The notes: generated from the letters alone by a model not told the origin. Positions 33,725-42,820 are shown, counted from the first letter of the stretch. The stretch: 64,000 nt of DNA from Holophagales bacterium (GCA_009836625.1 VXVC01000014.1:62001-126000), one strand, 5' to 3'. A program made the numbers and translations.

Positions 33725-34828
33725 CTAGAAGGGGATGCGGCTCTCCGCATCCGCGGAGCCGGGGTCGTCGGTGTCGCCGCGGCGGAGGCGCAGAAGGCCG
33801 GCGTGGGCGATCATCGCCGCGTTGTCTCCGCAGTAGCGAAGTGGCACGAGCAGCACGTCCGCGCCTCGACGCTCGCCCCAGAGAGCGACTTCGCGCCGCA
33901 GCAGGCGGTTCGCCGCCACGCCGCCCGAGACGGAGAGCCGCTCCACCGGCATCTCGTCGCTGAGCCGGTCCAGGCGGTCGATCAACTGCGCGACCGCGGC
34001 GCGCCGGAAACCCGCGAGGAGGTCGAGCACGTCCTGCGGCCAGGACCCGTCGTCGCCGGGGGCGTCGGCCGGCGCCTCCACGGCATGACCGTTCCCCGCC
34101 TCGATCTCGCCGAGCGCGCGCAGCGCCTGGCTCTTCAGTCCCGAGTACGAGAACGCCAGTTCGTCGGACTTGATCCGGGCCACCCGGAACGGCTGGGCCG
34201 CCGGATCGCCGAGCTCGGCCAGCCGGTCGACCTCGGCGCCGGCCGGGAAGGGCAGGCCGACACGGTGGCCGATCTTGTCGAAGGCTTCGCCGATCGCGTC
34301 GTCCCGGGTCTCGGCCAGGCTGGTCACGGCGCCGGACGGACCGTCGACGGCGAGCAGGCTGGTGTGGCCGCCGGAAACGACCAGGCCGACCATCGACTCG
34401 GGTACGGACCGGCTCGCGCCGTCGGTCCCGAGCAGGGGCGAGAAGAGGTGGCCCTCCAGGTGATGCACGGCAAGGAAGGGCACGCCGAGCGAGTAGCTGA
34501 TCGCCTTGCCGAGGGAGAGTCCGACGAGCAGCGATCCCACGAGGCCGGGCCCACGGGTCGCCGCCACCGCGCCGACATCGGACCAGTCCACGCCCGCCTC
34601 CTGAAGCGCCGCCGCCGACACCGCGGGCCAGTTGCGGAGGTGTTCCCGCGACGCCGCCTCCGGCACCACGCCGCCGAACGGACGGTGCACGTCCAGTTGG
34701 CTCGAGACCACGGAAGAAAGCACCCGGCCCTCCGCGTCGAGCACCGCGCAGGCCGTATCGTCGCAGGACGTCTCGATGCCGAGGACGAAGCCCTCGAACG
34801 GGCCGGCCCCTTCGTTGGCCGTGGACAT
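33725..34828 (-). CDS. tsaD: tRNA N6-adenosine threonylcarbamoyltransferase
   Basis: About 367 residues from ATG 34828; the ATG at 34855 adds nine. TsaD transfers threonylcarbamoyl to A37 of ANN-decoding tRNAs, with TsaB/TsaE. ASKHA-fold motifs: VLGIETSCDDTACAV, ATRGPGLVGSLLVGLS, metal-binding HHLEGHLFSPL, VSGGHTSLL, KIGHRVGLPFPAG, FSYSGLKS and RYCGDNAAMIAHAG with the second metal site. A short acidic insertion (about residues 250-265, VEAPADAPGDDGS) is not typical. Divergent from pgk. Confidence 0.96.
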   Translation of the reverse strand: MSTANEGAGPFEGFVLGIETSCDDTACAVLDAEGRVLSSVVSSQLDVHRPFGGVVPEAASREHLRNWPAVSAAALQEAGVDWSDVGAVAATRGPGLVGSLLVGLSLGKAISYSLGVPFLAVHHLEGHLFSPLLGTDGASRSVPESMVGLVVSGGHTSLLAVDGPSGAVTSLAETRDDAIGEAFDKIGHRVGLPFPAGAEVDRLAELGDPAAQPFRVARIKSDELAFSYSGLKSQALRALGEIEAGNGHAVEAPADAPGDDGSWPQDVLDLLAGFRRAAVAQLIDRLDRLSDEMPVERLSVSGGVAANRLLRREVALWGERRGADVLLVPLRYCGDNAAMIAHAGLLRLRRGDTDDPGSADAESRIPF

Positions 34829-34894
34829 GCCGGCGACGTTATCCTCCCCCTCCACCGACGCCGGCCGGCGCGGCGGCCCACCGAGATCGCGACC

Positions 34895-36115
34895 TTGATC
34901 TTCCCACCGAGCTTCCGTGACGGCTCACTCGCCCTGCGAGGCCGGCGCGTCATCGTCCGCGTCGACTTCAACGTGCCGATGGCCGGCGAACGGGTGCTCG
35001 ACGCGACGCGCCTGCGGGAAGCGGCGCCCACGATCGACGCTCTCCGGGACGCGGGCGCCCGCGTCGTCCTGCTGTCCCACCGCGGCAGGCCGCGGGGCGC
35101 GGCCGACCCGGGACTCAGCCTGCGGCCGGTCGCCGGCGCCCTTTCTTCCATCCTCGGCCGGCCCGTCGACTTCGCCGCGGACTGTCTCGGGACGGCCGCC
35201 CGGAACGCCGCCGCCGCTCTTGGCGACGGGGACGTGCTGCTCTGCGAGAACCTCCGCTTCCACGCCGGCGAGGAAGCGAACGACCCGGCCTTCGCCGCCG
35301 AGCTGGCCGCCCTCGGCGAGGTCTACGTCAACGACGCGTTCGGCACCGCCCACCGCGCCCATGCCTCCACCGCGGCCATCTGTGGCTCCGTCGAGCAGGC
35401 CTTCAGCGGGCTGCTGCTCGACCGCGAACTGCGGCAGCTCAGCCGGCTGCTCGACGAACCGCCGCGACCCTTCGTGCTCGTCACCGGGGGCGCGAAGATC
35501 CGGGGCAAGATCGGCGCGCTGCGACGCCTGCTGCCGCTGGTCGACCGCGTGCTGGTCGGCGGAGGCATGTCGAACACGTTCCTGGCAGCCCGCGGCGCCG
35601 AGCTCGGTTCCTCGCTGGTCGAGTCGGAGAGCCTCGACCTGGCGCGTGAGATCGAGGCCGAGACCGCGGCAGGCGGCGCCGAGCTGCTCCTGCCCGCCGA
35701 CGTCGTGGTCACGGACTCGCTCGACGCAACACCACCGGAACGGCGGGTCCGCACGGTGCCGGTGGAGGACGGCGTGCCGCCCGGTTGGCTCGCGGTCGAC
35801 ATCGGACCGCAAACCCGGTCCGCCTTCGAAGCCGCGATCGCCGGCGCCGCCACCCTGTTCTGGAACGGTCCGATGGGCGTCTTCGAGACACCGCCTTTCG
35901 ATGCCGGCAGCCTCGCCGTCGCCTGTGCCGTCGCCGCCTGTGACGGGTTCACCGTGATCGGCGGCGGCGAGACGGTGGCGGCGGTCAGGCAGAAGAACCT
36001 GTCCGGGAGAATCGATCACGTCTCGACCGGCGGCGGCGCTTCCCTGGCGCTGCTGGCCGCCGAGAAACTGCCGGCCGTCGAAGCACTGCACGCGGGCGGC
36101 GGGGAGGAAGCATGA
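34895..36115 (+). CDS. pgk: Phosphoglycerate kinase
   Basis: 406 residues from the TTG at 34895, which gives the normal family N-terminus (FRDGSLALRGRRVIVRVDFNVP). No ATG or GTG lies nearer in frame, and the open frame further upstream is shadow over tsaD. Complete two-domain enzyme: SHRGRPRG, LCENLRFHAGEEAND, YVNDAFGTAHRAHAST, VTGGAKIRGKI, LVGGGMSNTFLAA, FWNGPMGVFE, and the nucleotide-site GGGETVAAV and STGGGASL. Catalyses 1,3-bisphosphoglycerate + ADP to 3-phosphoglycerate + ATP. Coupled by ATGA to tpiA; gap is not adjacent. Confidence 0.95.
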   Translation: MIFPPSFRDGSLALRGRRVIVRVDFNVPMAGERVLDATRLREAAPTIDALRDAGARVVLLSHRGRPRGAADPGLSLRPVAGALSSILGRPVDFAADCLGTAARNAAAALGDGDVLLCENLRFHAGEEANDPAFAAELAALGEVYVNDAFGTAHRAHASTAAICGSVEQAFSGLLLDRELRQLSRLLDEPPRPFVLVTGGAKIRGKIGALRRLLPLVDRVLVGGGMSNTFLAARGAELGSSLVESESLDLAREIEAETAAGGAELLLPADVVVTDSLDATPPERRVRTVPVEDGVPPGWLAVDIGPQTRSAFEAAIAGAATLFWNGPMGVFETPPFDAGSLAVACAVAACDGFTVIGGGETVAAVRQKNLSGRIDHVSTGGGASLALLAAEKLPAVEALHAGGGEEA

Positions 36116-36888
36116 CGCACACACCGATCGTCGCCGGCAACTGGAAGATGAACCTGCTCCGCGCGGACGTCGCGGCATACGCCGAGGCTCTCGCCGCCGC
36201 CGGCCCGCCCGAGGCGCCGGTCGATGTCGTCCTGTTCCCGACGCCCGTCTACCTGGGCCTCGCGGCGACGGCGATGCCCGACTGGGCCGCCGTCGGCGCC
36301 CAGGACGTCCACGCCGAGGACGGGGGCGCCTACACCGGCGATGTCGCCGCCGCGCAGATCGTCGATGCCGGCGCTTCGTGGGCGCTGGCCGGCCATTCCG
36401 AACGACGCCAATACCACGGCGAATCGAACGACGACGTGGCGCGCAAGACCCGGCGGGCCCGCGGCGCCGGCCTGATCCCGGTCGTCTGCGTGGGCGAAAC
36501 CCTGGAACAGAGGGAGCGGGACGAGACCGAAACGGTCCTCGACGCCCAGTTGGGGGCCGTCCTCGAGGTGCTGGCAGCGGCCGACGGCGCCGGAGCTGGC
36601 GCCGTGGTCGCCTACGAACCGGTGTGGGCGATCGGCACCGGCCTCAGCGCCTCGCCCGAGATCGCCGCCTCCGTTCACGGCCACCTGCGGGCCCGGCTGA
36701 ACGGCCACCAGGCCGGACTCGGCGACTCAACCCGGATCCTCTACGGCGGCTCGGTGAACGCCGAAAACTGCCGCGATCTGATCGGCCGAGCCGACATCGA
36801 CGGCTTTCTCATTGGCGGCGCAAGTCTTGATCCTTCCTCGTTCCTGCGTATCATTCGTCTTTCCACGGGTTCCGCCGGCGGCTCCTGA
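36112..36888 (+). CDS. tpiA: Triosephosphate isomerase
   Basis: 258 residues. Readable catalytic residues: Lys in AGNWKMN (about residue 12), His in AGHSERRQYHGE (about residue 95), and Glu in AYEPVWAIGTG (about 167). The phosphate-binding YGGSVNAEN and GGASL close the barrel. It interconverts dihydroxyacetone phosphate and glyceraldehyde 3-phosphate. The ATG overlaps the pgk stop. pgk-tpiA-secG is a common bacterial order and is kept here, with secG 55 bases downstream. Confidence 0.97.
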   Translation: MTHTPIVAGNWKMNLLRADVAAYAEALAAAGPPEAPVDVVLFPTPVYLGLAATAMPDWAAVGAQDVHAEDGGAYTGDVAAAQIVDAGASWALAGHSERRQYHGESNDDVARKTRRARGAGLIPVVCVGETLEQRERDETETVLDAQLGAVLEVLAAADGAGAGAVVAYEPVWAIGTGLSASPEIAASVHGHLRARLNGHQAGLGDSTRILYGGSVNAENCRDLIGRADIDGFLIGGASLDPSSFLRIIRLSTGSAGGS

Positions 36889-36943
36889 GCCCTGACGAAG
36901 GGAGCCGTGCTCGCGCTGCGGATACTCCAGAGGGGAGATTGAC

Positions 36944-37339
36944 TTGATCTTCGTGCTGTATGCCGTCCACGTGACGGTTTCGCTGTTTCTGGTCCTCGTC
37001 GTCCTGCTGCAGCAGGGCAAGGGGGCCGACCTGTCAGTGTTTGGCGGCGGTGCGTCTCAAGCCGCCTTCGGCGCCCGCGGCGCGGCCACGCTTCTGCACA
37101 AGCTGACCGTCGGGTGCTTCGTGCTCTTCATCGTGACGACCCTCTCGATCGGCTTCCTGCAGAAGCAGGGCACCTCATCGGTCATGAGCGGCGTCGGCTC
37201 CGTGATGGACGAAGTTCAGGCCACCGAGCCGGCAGAAGCGCCGGCTGCGACGACGCCGGCCCAGGAGGCCGAGGGCGCGCCGGCAGAAGCCGACGGCGAC
37301 TCGACCGAAGGCGGAACCGGAAGCAACAACCAGGGCTAG
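36944..37339 (+). CDS. secG: Preprotein translocase subunit SecG
   Basis: 131 residues from a TTG with AGAGGGGAG upstream. Two membrane helices: IFVLYAVHVTVSLFLVLVVLLQQ (with the conserved LLQQGKGADLS turn) and LTVGCFVLFIVTTLSIGFL. The cytoplasmic loop carries FGGGASQAAFGARGAATLLHK, typical of SecG. The C-terminal 55 residues are an Ala/Glu/Pro/Gly-rich low-complexity tail (EPAEAPAATTPAQ), longer than in E. coli. It stabilises the SecYEG channel. The stop is 22 bases before tRNA-Leu. Confidence 0.93.
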   Translation: MIFVLYAVHVTVSLFLVLVVLLQQGKGADLSVFGGGASQAAFGARGAATLLHKLTVGCFVLFIVTTLSIGFLQKQGTSSVMSGVGSVMDEVQATEPAEAPAATTPAQEAEGAPAEADGDSTEGGTGSNNQG

Positions 37340-37361
37340 ATCAAGCGGACGACGTGGCCAG

Positions 37362-37446
37362 AGCCGAAGTGGCGGAATTGGTAGACGCGCACGGTTGAGG
37401 GCCGTGTGGGGCAACCCGTGCCGGTTCGAGTCCGGCCTTCGGCACC
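37362..37446 (+). tRNA. tRNA-Leu (anticodon GAG), CCA encoded
   Basis: 85 bases with CCA. Acceptor GCCGAAG pairs with CTTCGGC, discriminator A. D-arm GGCGGAATTGGTAGACGC. The anticodon stem CACGG/CCGTG holds loop TTGAGGG, so the anticodon is GAG. A class-II long variable arm (TGTGGGGCAACCCG) follows, then T-loop GGTTCGAGTCC. It follows secG directly, as in many genomes. Confidence 0.97.
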
Positions 37447-37509
37447 ACCCTCCGGGAACACGCGCCGCGGCGTGACCGGCGCGGCCGGCCCCCGACCGCG
37501 GCGGCCGCC

Positions 37510-38091
37510 CTACTGGCGCTTGGCGCTCTGGATGACGACGGTCTCGACCGGCACGTCGCCCATGCCGTTCTTCACGGCGGTCTCGACCTTCGCGATGGAG
37601 TCGACAACGTCGATGCCCTCGACAACCTTGCCGAAGACCGCATAACCCCAACTGTTGGCCGCCCCGTCCAGGCCGTCGTTGTCCACGTGGTTGATGAAGA
37701 ACTGCGCCGTGGCGCTGTGCGGATCGCCGGTCCGCGCCATCGAGATCGTGCCGCGCTCGTTCGAGAGACCGTTCTTCGACTCGTTCTCTATCTCCGGGCG
37801 GGTGATCTTCCGCTGAAGATCCGACGTGAAGCCGCCGCCCTGGATCATGAAGTCCTCGATCACACGGTGGAAGATCGTGCCGTCGTACCATCCGCGGTCC
37901 ACGTAGTCGAGGAAGTTCTCGACCGTGATCGGCGCCTTCTCCGGGTTCAGTTCCAGCACGATCGTGCCGTGGCTGGTTTCGAGGGCTACCCTCGGGGGCG
38001 TGTCCTGGCCGAAGCTCGGCGCGGCCAGCAAGACGGTGGAAGCGGCGTAGATCAAGAAACGACTCCAGGGTCCGGTTTGTGAACTGTGCAT
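37510..38091 (-). CDS. Exported cyclophilin-type peptidylprolyl isomerase
   Basis: 193 residues. Leader [21 protein letters not shown] gives periplasmic location. Cyclophilin motifs: [30 protein letters not shown], the catalytic Arg in [37 protein letters not shown], and [17 protein letters not shown]. Catalyses cis/trans isomerisation of X-Pro bonds to help fold exported proteins (PpiA-like). Divergent from mobA. Convergent with secG/tRNA-Leu. Confidence 0.94.
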   Translation of the reverse strand: MHSSQTGPWSRFLIYAASTVLLAAPSFGQDTPPRVALETSHGTIVLELNPEKAPITVENFLDYVDRGWYDGTIFHRVIEDFMIQGGGFTSDLQRKITRPEIENESKNGLSNERGTISMARTGDPHSATAQFFINHVDNDGLDGAANSWGYAVFGKVVEGIDVVDSIAKVETAVKNGMGDVPVETVVIQSAKRQ

Positions 38092-38108
38092 CTGGTCGAT
38101 CTCCAGAG

Positions 38109-38822
38109 ATGAAGCCGCCCGGGCCGGATGCCACGGGCGCGAAGCGCGGGGAGCCTAGCAGCCGGATCGCCGGCGTCGTCCTGGCCGGCGGCGCAGGACG
38201 CCGGTTGGGAAGGAACAAGGCCGTCCTCCGTCTCCCCGGCTCGCGATCCGGTGAGCCGGGACCGACGCTCGTCGACTGGGCGGTCACCCGGCTTGCCGGC
38301 GTCGCCGGGGTCGAGGAGATCGTCGTCGCCGCCGGTGACTTCGGCGCCGAAGTCCGTCCGGTCGACTGCGGGCTCCGCGTCTCGACGGCGCCGGACGGGC
38401 CGGGTGCCGGTCCCGCGGCCGGAGTGTTGGGGGCGGCTCGGTCCCGGCCGGGCCACCGCCTGCTCGTCCTGGCCTGCGACCTGCCGCTGGTCCCGGTCGA
38501 CCTGCTCGGCGACCTCGCCGCCTCGGACGCCGAACTGGCGCCGGCCACGAGCGACCCCGGCGACCCGCGATCCATGAATCCGACCTGCGCGCTCTGGGCG
38601 CCGCCGGCCCTCGAACGGCTGGCGGCGCGGATCGAAGAGGGCGACAACCGTCTCTACCCACTCACCCGATGCGCTGGCCTGCGGGTCGAGCCCGTTGACG
38701 CGGGCCGGTTCGGAGACCCGGACGACGTCCTGCTGAACGTGAACACGGCCGCCGACTGGGAGCGGGCCCGCCGGCTAATCGAGCGGGAGTCAGCCCGGCG
38801 ACGTCGGCGCGCCGGCGGCTGA
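38109..38822 (+). CDS. mobA: Molybdenum cofactor guanylyltransferase
   Basis: 237 residues from ATG 38109; the GTG at 38079 would overlap the divergent cyclophilin start and is not preferred. Nucleotidyltransferase motifs: [18 protein letters not shown] (GTP loop), [15 protein letters not shown] (metal Asp), and [13 protein letters not shown] near the C-terminus. It attaches GMP to molybdopterin. Other members of this fold (MobA-like NTPases, MocA) cannot be excluded because no Moco gene is adjacent. The tail overlaps the DUF971 gene on the opposite strand by 33 bases. Confidence 0.82.
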   Translation: MKPPGPDATGAKRGEPSSRIAGVVLAGGAGRRLGRNKAVLRLPGSRSGEPGPTLVDWAVTRLAGVAGVEEIVVAAGDFGAEVRPVDCGLRVSTAPDGPGAGPAAGVLGAARSRPGHRLLVLACDLPLVPVDLLGDLAASDAELAPATSDPGDPRSMNPTCALWAPPALERLAARIEEGDNRLYPLTRCAGLRVEPVDAGRFGDPDDVLLNVNTAADWERARRLIERESARRRRRAGG

Positions 38823-39134
38823 TCGCCGCTCGCGGCACTCCTCGCAGGGGCAGAGGCTCCGCAGAAAGTCGAAGCGGTAGATGCCGGTCCAGTGCCCGTC
38901 CGACCAGGCGATACTGAGCGCGTAGTTGCCGACCTGGGAAACGGTCTGCGCCGTCACCGGCCGCGGGGGCGGCTGAAAACGCAGCGGGCCGGCGTTGTGG
39001 CCCTGGCACATGGCGCAGGGGCAGTAGCCGCGCAGGACGTCGTACTCGTAGTCGCTTCGGTGGCCGTCCTGCCAGAGCACGCGCAGCAGGCGCGCCTCGT
39101 GGTCCCGGCGGACTTCGGTAGGCCAGGTGGTCAC
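38790..39134 (-). CDS. DUF971 (GBBH-like N-terminal domain) protein
   Basis: 114 residues matching the small DUF971 fold, related to the N-terminal domain of gamma-butyrobetaine hydroxylase. It has LRVLWQDGHRSDYEYDVLRGYCPCAMC and NYALSIAWSDGHWTGIYRFDFLRSLCPCEEC. The two C-P-C-x-x-C clusters could bind zinc or an iron-sulfur cluster; family members are linked to Fe-S assembly and Moco genes in several genomes, which fits mobA next door. The cluster spacing is symmetric and unusual in having CPC twice. Confidence 0.85.
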   Translation of the reverse strand: MTTWPTEVRRDHEARLLRVLWQDGHRSDYEYDVLRGYCPCAMCQGHNAGPLRFQPPPRPVTAQTVSQVGNYALSIAWSDGHWTGIYRFDFLRSLCPCEECRERRSAAGAPTSPG

Positions 39135-39136
39135 GG

Positions 39137-39415
39137 TCAGAGGGCCGGCGCACCGGCAGCCGCTGCCACGGTCGGCGGATCTACCGTGCCGGCCGGCGTC
39201 CAGGGGCCGCAGCGGACAAGCCGAACCAGACCTTGCAGACTGCCCGCTGCCAGTCCGCGATTCCGGATCGTCGCACGCGTGTACTCGCTGCAGGTCGGCT
39301 GGAAGCGGCAGCGGACACCGACGCGGGTGAGAAGGGGCGAAACCGTCGCCTGGTAGACGTCGATCAGTGCGTCGGCCGCGCGCGCCGAGAGCTGGTTCTC
39401 CGGCGGCCGCGCCAT
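39137..39415 (-). CDS. yidD: Membrane protein insertion efficiency factor YidD
   Basis: 92 residues from ATG 39415. Core motifs are diagnostic: ALIDVYQATVSPLLTRVGVRCRFQPTCSEYTRATIRNRGLAAG and RLVRCGPW. YidD assists YidC-mediated insertion of membrane proteins. Here the usual 'GGxDPVP' end is changed to AGTVDPPT followed by an Ala-rich tail. Upstream in frame lies a hydrophobic stretch (GVLLVGLLLVAAGAL) with no ATG/GTG start visible, so a longer form with a membrane anchor is possible from a rare start. rnpA/rpmH, the usual neighbours, are absent. Confidence 0.88.
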   Translation of the reverse strand: MARPPENQLSARAADALIDVYQATVSPLLTRVGVRCRFQPTCSEYTRATIRNRGLAAGSLQGLVRLVRCGPWTPAGTVDPPTVAAAAGAPAL

Positions 39416-39477
39416 GTCGAGCGCCCCGGCCGCAACCAGGAGCAGACCAACGAGCAGGACTCCCCGGCGCGCTCGAG

Positions 39478-39873
39478 TCAGAAGCGCTCGACCAGGGGCG
39501 TCAGCACCGGTATCTGCAGGCGCCCGCCGTTGATCCCCCGCACGATGCAGGCGATCCGCACCAGGACGAAGGCGACGAACAGCATGAAGATGAACGGCGC
39601 CAGGAAGCAGCCGATGCCGCCGGTCGCGAACAGGGCGATCTGGAGGACGACCCACAACATGAACTCCGCGCCCATCAGGACCAGCCCGTGCTTGGCGTGC
39701 CAGCGGACCTCTTCGTCCCGTTCCTCGATGAGCAAGGGCACCAGGACGAGGACCCAGAGATAGGCAAGGACCACCATCAGGTTCCGGTTCGACGAGGCGC
39801 CGTCCGAACCGGGCGGTTCAGGCGGTGCGGGCGGCTCTGAGGACGAGGGTTGCTGCGTTTCCGGTTCTGTCAT
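39478..39873 (-). CDS. DUF4870-like membrane protein
   Basis: 131 residues from ATG 39873, overlapping the bshA stop (ATGA). A Pro/Glu/Ser-rich N-terminus (EPETQQPSSSEPPAPPEPP) is followed by three membrane segments: LMVVLAYLWVLVLVPLLI, FMLWVVLQIALFA, and CFLAPFIFMLFVAFVLVRIACIV. The charged turn DEEVRWHAKHGLVLM is typical of DUF4870 ('W-H-A-x-N/H-G') proteins of unknown role. Position between bshA and yidD suggests translation with bshA but not necessarily a shared function. Confidence 0.82.
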   Translation of the reverse strand: MTEPETQQPSSSEPPAPPEPPGSDGASSNRNLMVVLAYLWVLVLVPLLIEERDEEVRWHAKHGLVLMGAEFMLWVVLQIALFATGGIGCFLAPFIFMLFVAFVLVRIACIVRGINGGRLQIPVLTPLVERF

Positions 39874-41051
39874 GCCTCTACCTTCTCGAGGAGCGGACGG
39901 TCCTCGGATGCGGCCGCTCCGCCGATAGTCAGTGTAGCGCGGTACAACTCCCGGTACCGGGCGACGATCCGGCCGCGGTCGAAGCGCGAACGCGCCCACT
40001 TCCGGCCGTGCGCCGCGAAAGCCTGCCGTCGTGAGGAGTCGCTCAGGAGGGCCACGCAGCTCGCCGCCAGCGACTCCACGTCGCCGACCGGGCAGAGCAG
40101 TCCGTTGCGGTTCTCGCAGACCACCTCGGGCACGCCCCCGGTGCGCGTCGCCACGACCGGCACGCCGAGAGCGAGCGCCTCGAGCGACGCCAGGCCGAAG
40201 CTCTCGCTCTCCGAAGCCGAGAGGAACAGGTCGCCCTGCTCCAGGATCGGTTCCACGTGGGTCTGGTTGCCGAAGAAGGTCACGTGGTCGGCGATCCCCA
40301 GTTCGCGGCACCGGCGCTCGGCGCCGGCCCGCTCCGGACCATCTCCCACCATGCATAGCCGCGCCGGCACCTCCCGCCGCACCAGCGCGAACGCCGCGAC
40401 GACGTCCGCCGCCCGCTTGACCGGACGGAAGTTCGAAACGTGGACGACCAGCCCGGACTCGGTGGCGTCCGGCGCGGGCCCTGCCCGATGGCCGGCGGCG
40501 GCCGGCGGCACGAAGTTGGGAATCACGTCGACCGGTTCGTCGAGGGAGAAACGCTCCGTCGCCTCGCGCGCCAGGGCCTCGGACGGCGCCGTGACGCGAT
40601 CGCTGCTCCGCAACGCCCAGCCGACGACGTCGCGGTAGCTGCGGCGCGCGCCCACCAGGGTCACGTCCGTGCCGTGGACCGTCGTGACGATCGGGCAGGG
40701 CGGCTGAACGCCCGCGCCTTCCGCGAGCAGCCGCCTGGCGAGCAGCGCGGCCACGGCATGGGGCGCGGCGTAGTGGGCGTGCAGAACGTCGAGGCGGGCG
40801 GACGCGGCAACCTCGGCCAGCCGGTTGGCGAGGGCCAGGGTCTGCAGCGGCCGATCGAACAGGCCGTACTCCTCGATCTCCGATCCGTCGACGCGGTGGA
40901 AGTGAACGTTCGCCCGTTCGCTCAGGCGCGGGGGTCTGTCCGAACTGACGACATGGACGACGTCGCCTCCCTCGGCCAGCGCGAGAGCCAGCTCCGAGGC
41001 GACTACGCCGGAGCCGCCGAAGCTCGGAAAGCAGCAGATTCCAATCCGCAT
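39870..41051 (-). CDS. bshA: N-acetyl-alpha-D-glucosaminyl L-malate synthase (bacillithiol step 1)
   Basis: 393 residues from ATG 41051 (MRIGICCFPSFGGSGVVASEL); the longer frame upstream is shadow over bshC. GT4 glycosyltransferase: the N-terminal G-GSG-V-A-ELA loop, HAHYAAPHAVAALLARR, TTVHGTDVTLVG, NFRPVKRAADVVAAFA, and the sugar-nucleotide motif SESESFGLASLEALALGVPVVAT. BshA transfers GlcNAc from UDP-GlcNAc to L-malate. The adjacent bshC supports the assignment over a generic glycosyltransferase. The deacetylase bshB is not in the window. Confidence 0.93.
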   Translation of the reverse strand: MRIGICCFPSFGGSGVVASELALALAEGGDVVHVVSSDRPPRLSERANVHFHRVDGSEIEEYGLFDRPLQTLALANRLAEVAASARLDVLHAHYAAPHAVAALLARRLLAEGAGVQPPCPIVTTVHGTDVTLVGARRSYRDVVGWALRSSDRVTAPSEALAREATERFSLDEPVDVIPNFVPPAAAGHRAGPAPDATESGLVVHVSNFRPVKRAADVVAAFALVRREVPARLCMVGDGPERAGAERRCRELGIADHVTFFGNQTHVEPILEQGDLFLSASESESFGLASLEALALGVPVVATRTGGVPEVVCENRNGLLCPVGDVESLAASCVALLSDSSRRQAFAAHGRKWARSRFDRGRIVARYRELYRATLTIGGAAASEDRPLLEKVEA

Positions 41052-41062
41052 CGGATCCTCTT

Positions 41063-42754
41063 CTACGCGGGCGGACGAATCCCGGTTTCGTTGTCGGCCG
41101 CTGTTTCGTCGGCGGCCGGGCTGGAGCGGTCCAGCGACAGGGGTTGCAGATGCCGCGGATCCCGGTCGATCGACCCGAGTTCCCGGACCAGCGCGCGACC
41201 GTACGACGCCAGACAGTGAAGGGACGTGAACTCCCGCTCCTGGAGTTTCCCGTTCGGCAGGCAATGCGCGCGCAGCCTCATGACCCGTCCGCGCAGCACC
41301 TCGTCGCGGCGCGCCGCCGCGGCGACGACGCGCCGTTCGAAGAGCGCGAAGGTCCGTTTCAGGTTCGCCCCGGTCTTCTGCAACGCGGTTCCCAGGGACT
41401 CATCCACCGAAGTCTGCCCCGCCGCCAGATCGTCGATTGCCGCTTCCAGCTTCTCGCCAGCGGCGCCGAGGAAGTCGAGATCGAGGCGGGAGGCGAGGAC
41501 CTCGTCGAGCTCATCGGGCCGGGAGAGCACGGCCGCCAGGTCGATTCCCTCCGCCTCCAGTCCGTCCAGCCAACGGCGCTCGCGGGCGCCGAGCAGAACG
41601 ACTTGCGGGCGAAGGACGATCGCCGGGGCCGGCACGTCGAGTTCGCGGTAGAGAGAGCGCGCCTGGGTCATGTAGGCGAGTTCGCCCGGGCCGAGGATCT
41701 GAAGCGCCGTGCCGAACACCGCGTCCTGGACCACGGGACGCGCCAGCACGCCCGGGCTGAGGGACCGCGGCTGCCGGTCGAGGCCTTCGAGCAGCGCGCC
41801 GACCTCGCCGGCGCCGCCGCCGCGCAACCGGTAACCGCCGTTTTCCGTCCACACCACCCGCCGCCGCTCGCCGGCATCGTCGATCAGGAACAGGGGCGCT
41901 TCGCCCTGCCGCGACCGGACCTGGAGCCGGACTCCGCGCCGCTCCACTTCAGCCGACGCCGACGCGAGAGCCCCGTCGACCTCGCGGCGGCGTTCGATCA
42001 GCCGGCGCAGCACCGGAACCGACGCCTCTTTCAGAGCCGGAAGCTGCGAGTCGACGAGCAGCGGGCAGCGATCGCCGAGGAACCGCACCATGAGCCGCGC
42101 GAAGGACTCCGTGAAGCAGCGATCCGGTTCCAGGTCGTTCCGGCAGTCGTCCAGGCGGCGACGGTAGTCCTCGTTCGGCGCCGCGTCGCGGACCCTGGCC
42201 AGCAGCGCCGCCGCCTCGGGTCCCAGATGGCGGCCGCCGACCGGCACGAGAGGCTCGGGGTCCTCGCCCAGGGTGAGCGGCTCCGGGCCCGCGGGCGGAA
42301 AGAAAGCGCGGGCCACCTCGGCGTAGTCGTGGTCCTCGGACGCCATCCAGAACAGGGGCACGGCGCGCCGGCCGCGGCGCGTCAGCGCCTCGGCCCACCG
42401 GACGCAGGCCGCGGCCTTGGTCAGGGTGAACAGCGGCCCCGCCCCCAGGCCGCACTGCTGACCCGTGATCACGACCAGGGTCGCCGGGTCGGCAAGGGCT
42501 TCGGCGAGAGCGGCGGCGCCCGGGTGGCCGTAGCGGGCGTTGGTCTCGGCAAGGGCCGCGGCGACGGTCCCTCGGCCGGTCGCCGGATCCTCGGGCGCCC
42601 TTAGCTGGTCCTCATCACCGGGCAGCACGAACCGCAGCGGCTCGAGCAGGTCGAGGTCCCGGCCGTCAAGAAAGCGTCGCGGCAGATCGCCGAGCAGCCC
42701 GCAGGCGCAGAGGTCGGGACCGCTGGAGGCGGCGCTGGGCGGGCGATTCGACAC
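41063..42754 (-). CDS. bshC: Bacillithiol synthase (putative cysteine-adding enzyme)
   Basis: 563 residues from the GTG at 42754; the open frame continues upstream but crosses the divergent dusB gene. Diagnostic BshC motifs: LVVITGQQCGLGAGPLFTLTKAAACVRWA (nucleotide-like loop), VPLFWMASEDHDYAEV, and the C-terminal coiled-coil region with LGTALQKTGANLKRTFALFERRV, ending in LPNGKLQEREF. Catalyses the last step, joining cysteine to GlcN-malate. It is slightly longer than the Bacillus enzyme. It precedes bshA by 11 bases; the two form a bacillithiol operon. Confidence 0.92.
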   Translation of the reverse strand: MSNRPPSAASSGPDLCACGLLGDLPRRFLDGRDLDLLEPLRFVLPGDEDQLRAPEDPATGRGTVAAALAETNARYGHPGAAALAEALADPATLVVITGQQCGLGAGPLFTLTKAAACVRWAEALTRRGRRAVPLFWMASEDHDYAEVARAFFPPAGPEPLTLGEDPEPLVPVGGRHLGPEAAALLARVRDAAPNEDYRRRLDDCRNDLEPDRCFTESFARLMVRFLGDRCPLLVDSQLPALKEASVPVLRRLIERRREVDGALASASAEVERRGVRLQVRSRQGEAPLFLIDDAGERRRVVWTENGGYRLRGGGAGEVGALLEGLDRQPRSLSPGVLARPVVQDAVFGTALQILGPGELAYMTQARSLYRELDVPAPAIVLRPQVVLLGARERRWLDGLEAEGIDLAAVLSRPDELDEVLASRLDLDFLGAAGEKLEAAIDDLAAGQTSVDESLGTALQKTGANLKRTFALFERRVVAAAARRDEVLRGRVMRLRAHCLPNGKLQEREFTSLHCLASYGRALVRELGSIDRDPRHLQPLSLDRSSPAADETAADNETGIRPPA

Positions 42755-42820
42755 GGCGGCAGATCCTACAGGCGTCCGGCGAACGTCTCCGGCTTCACGG
42801 CGGAGACGTAGAATCGGCAC

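Noticed and set aside
33803..34894. Upstream extension of the pgk frame
   Set aside because: It overlaps tsaD on the opposite strand and carries no PGK residues; the family N-terminus begins just after TTG 34895.
36966..36975. CCACGTGACG as a possible parS core
   Set aside because: Only the CACGTG centre fits; the flanks are not symmetric, and it lies inside secG.
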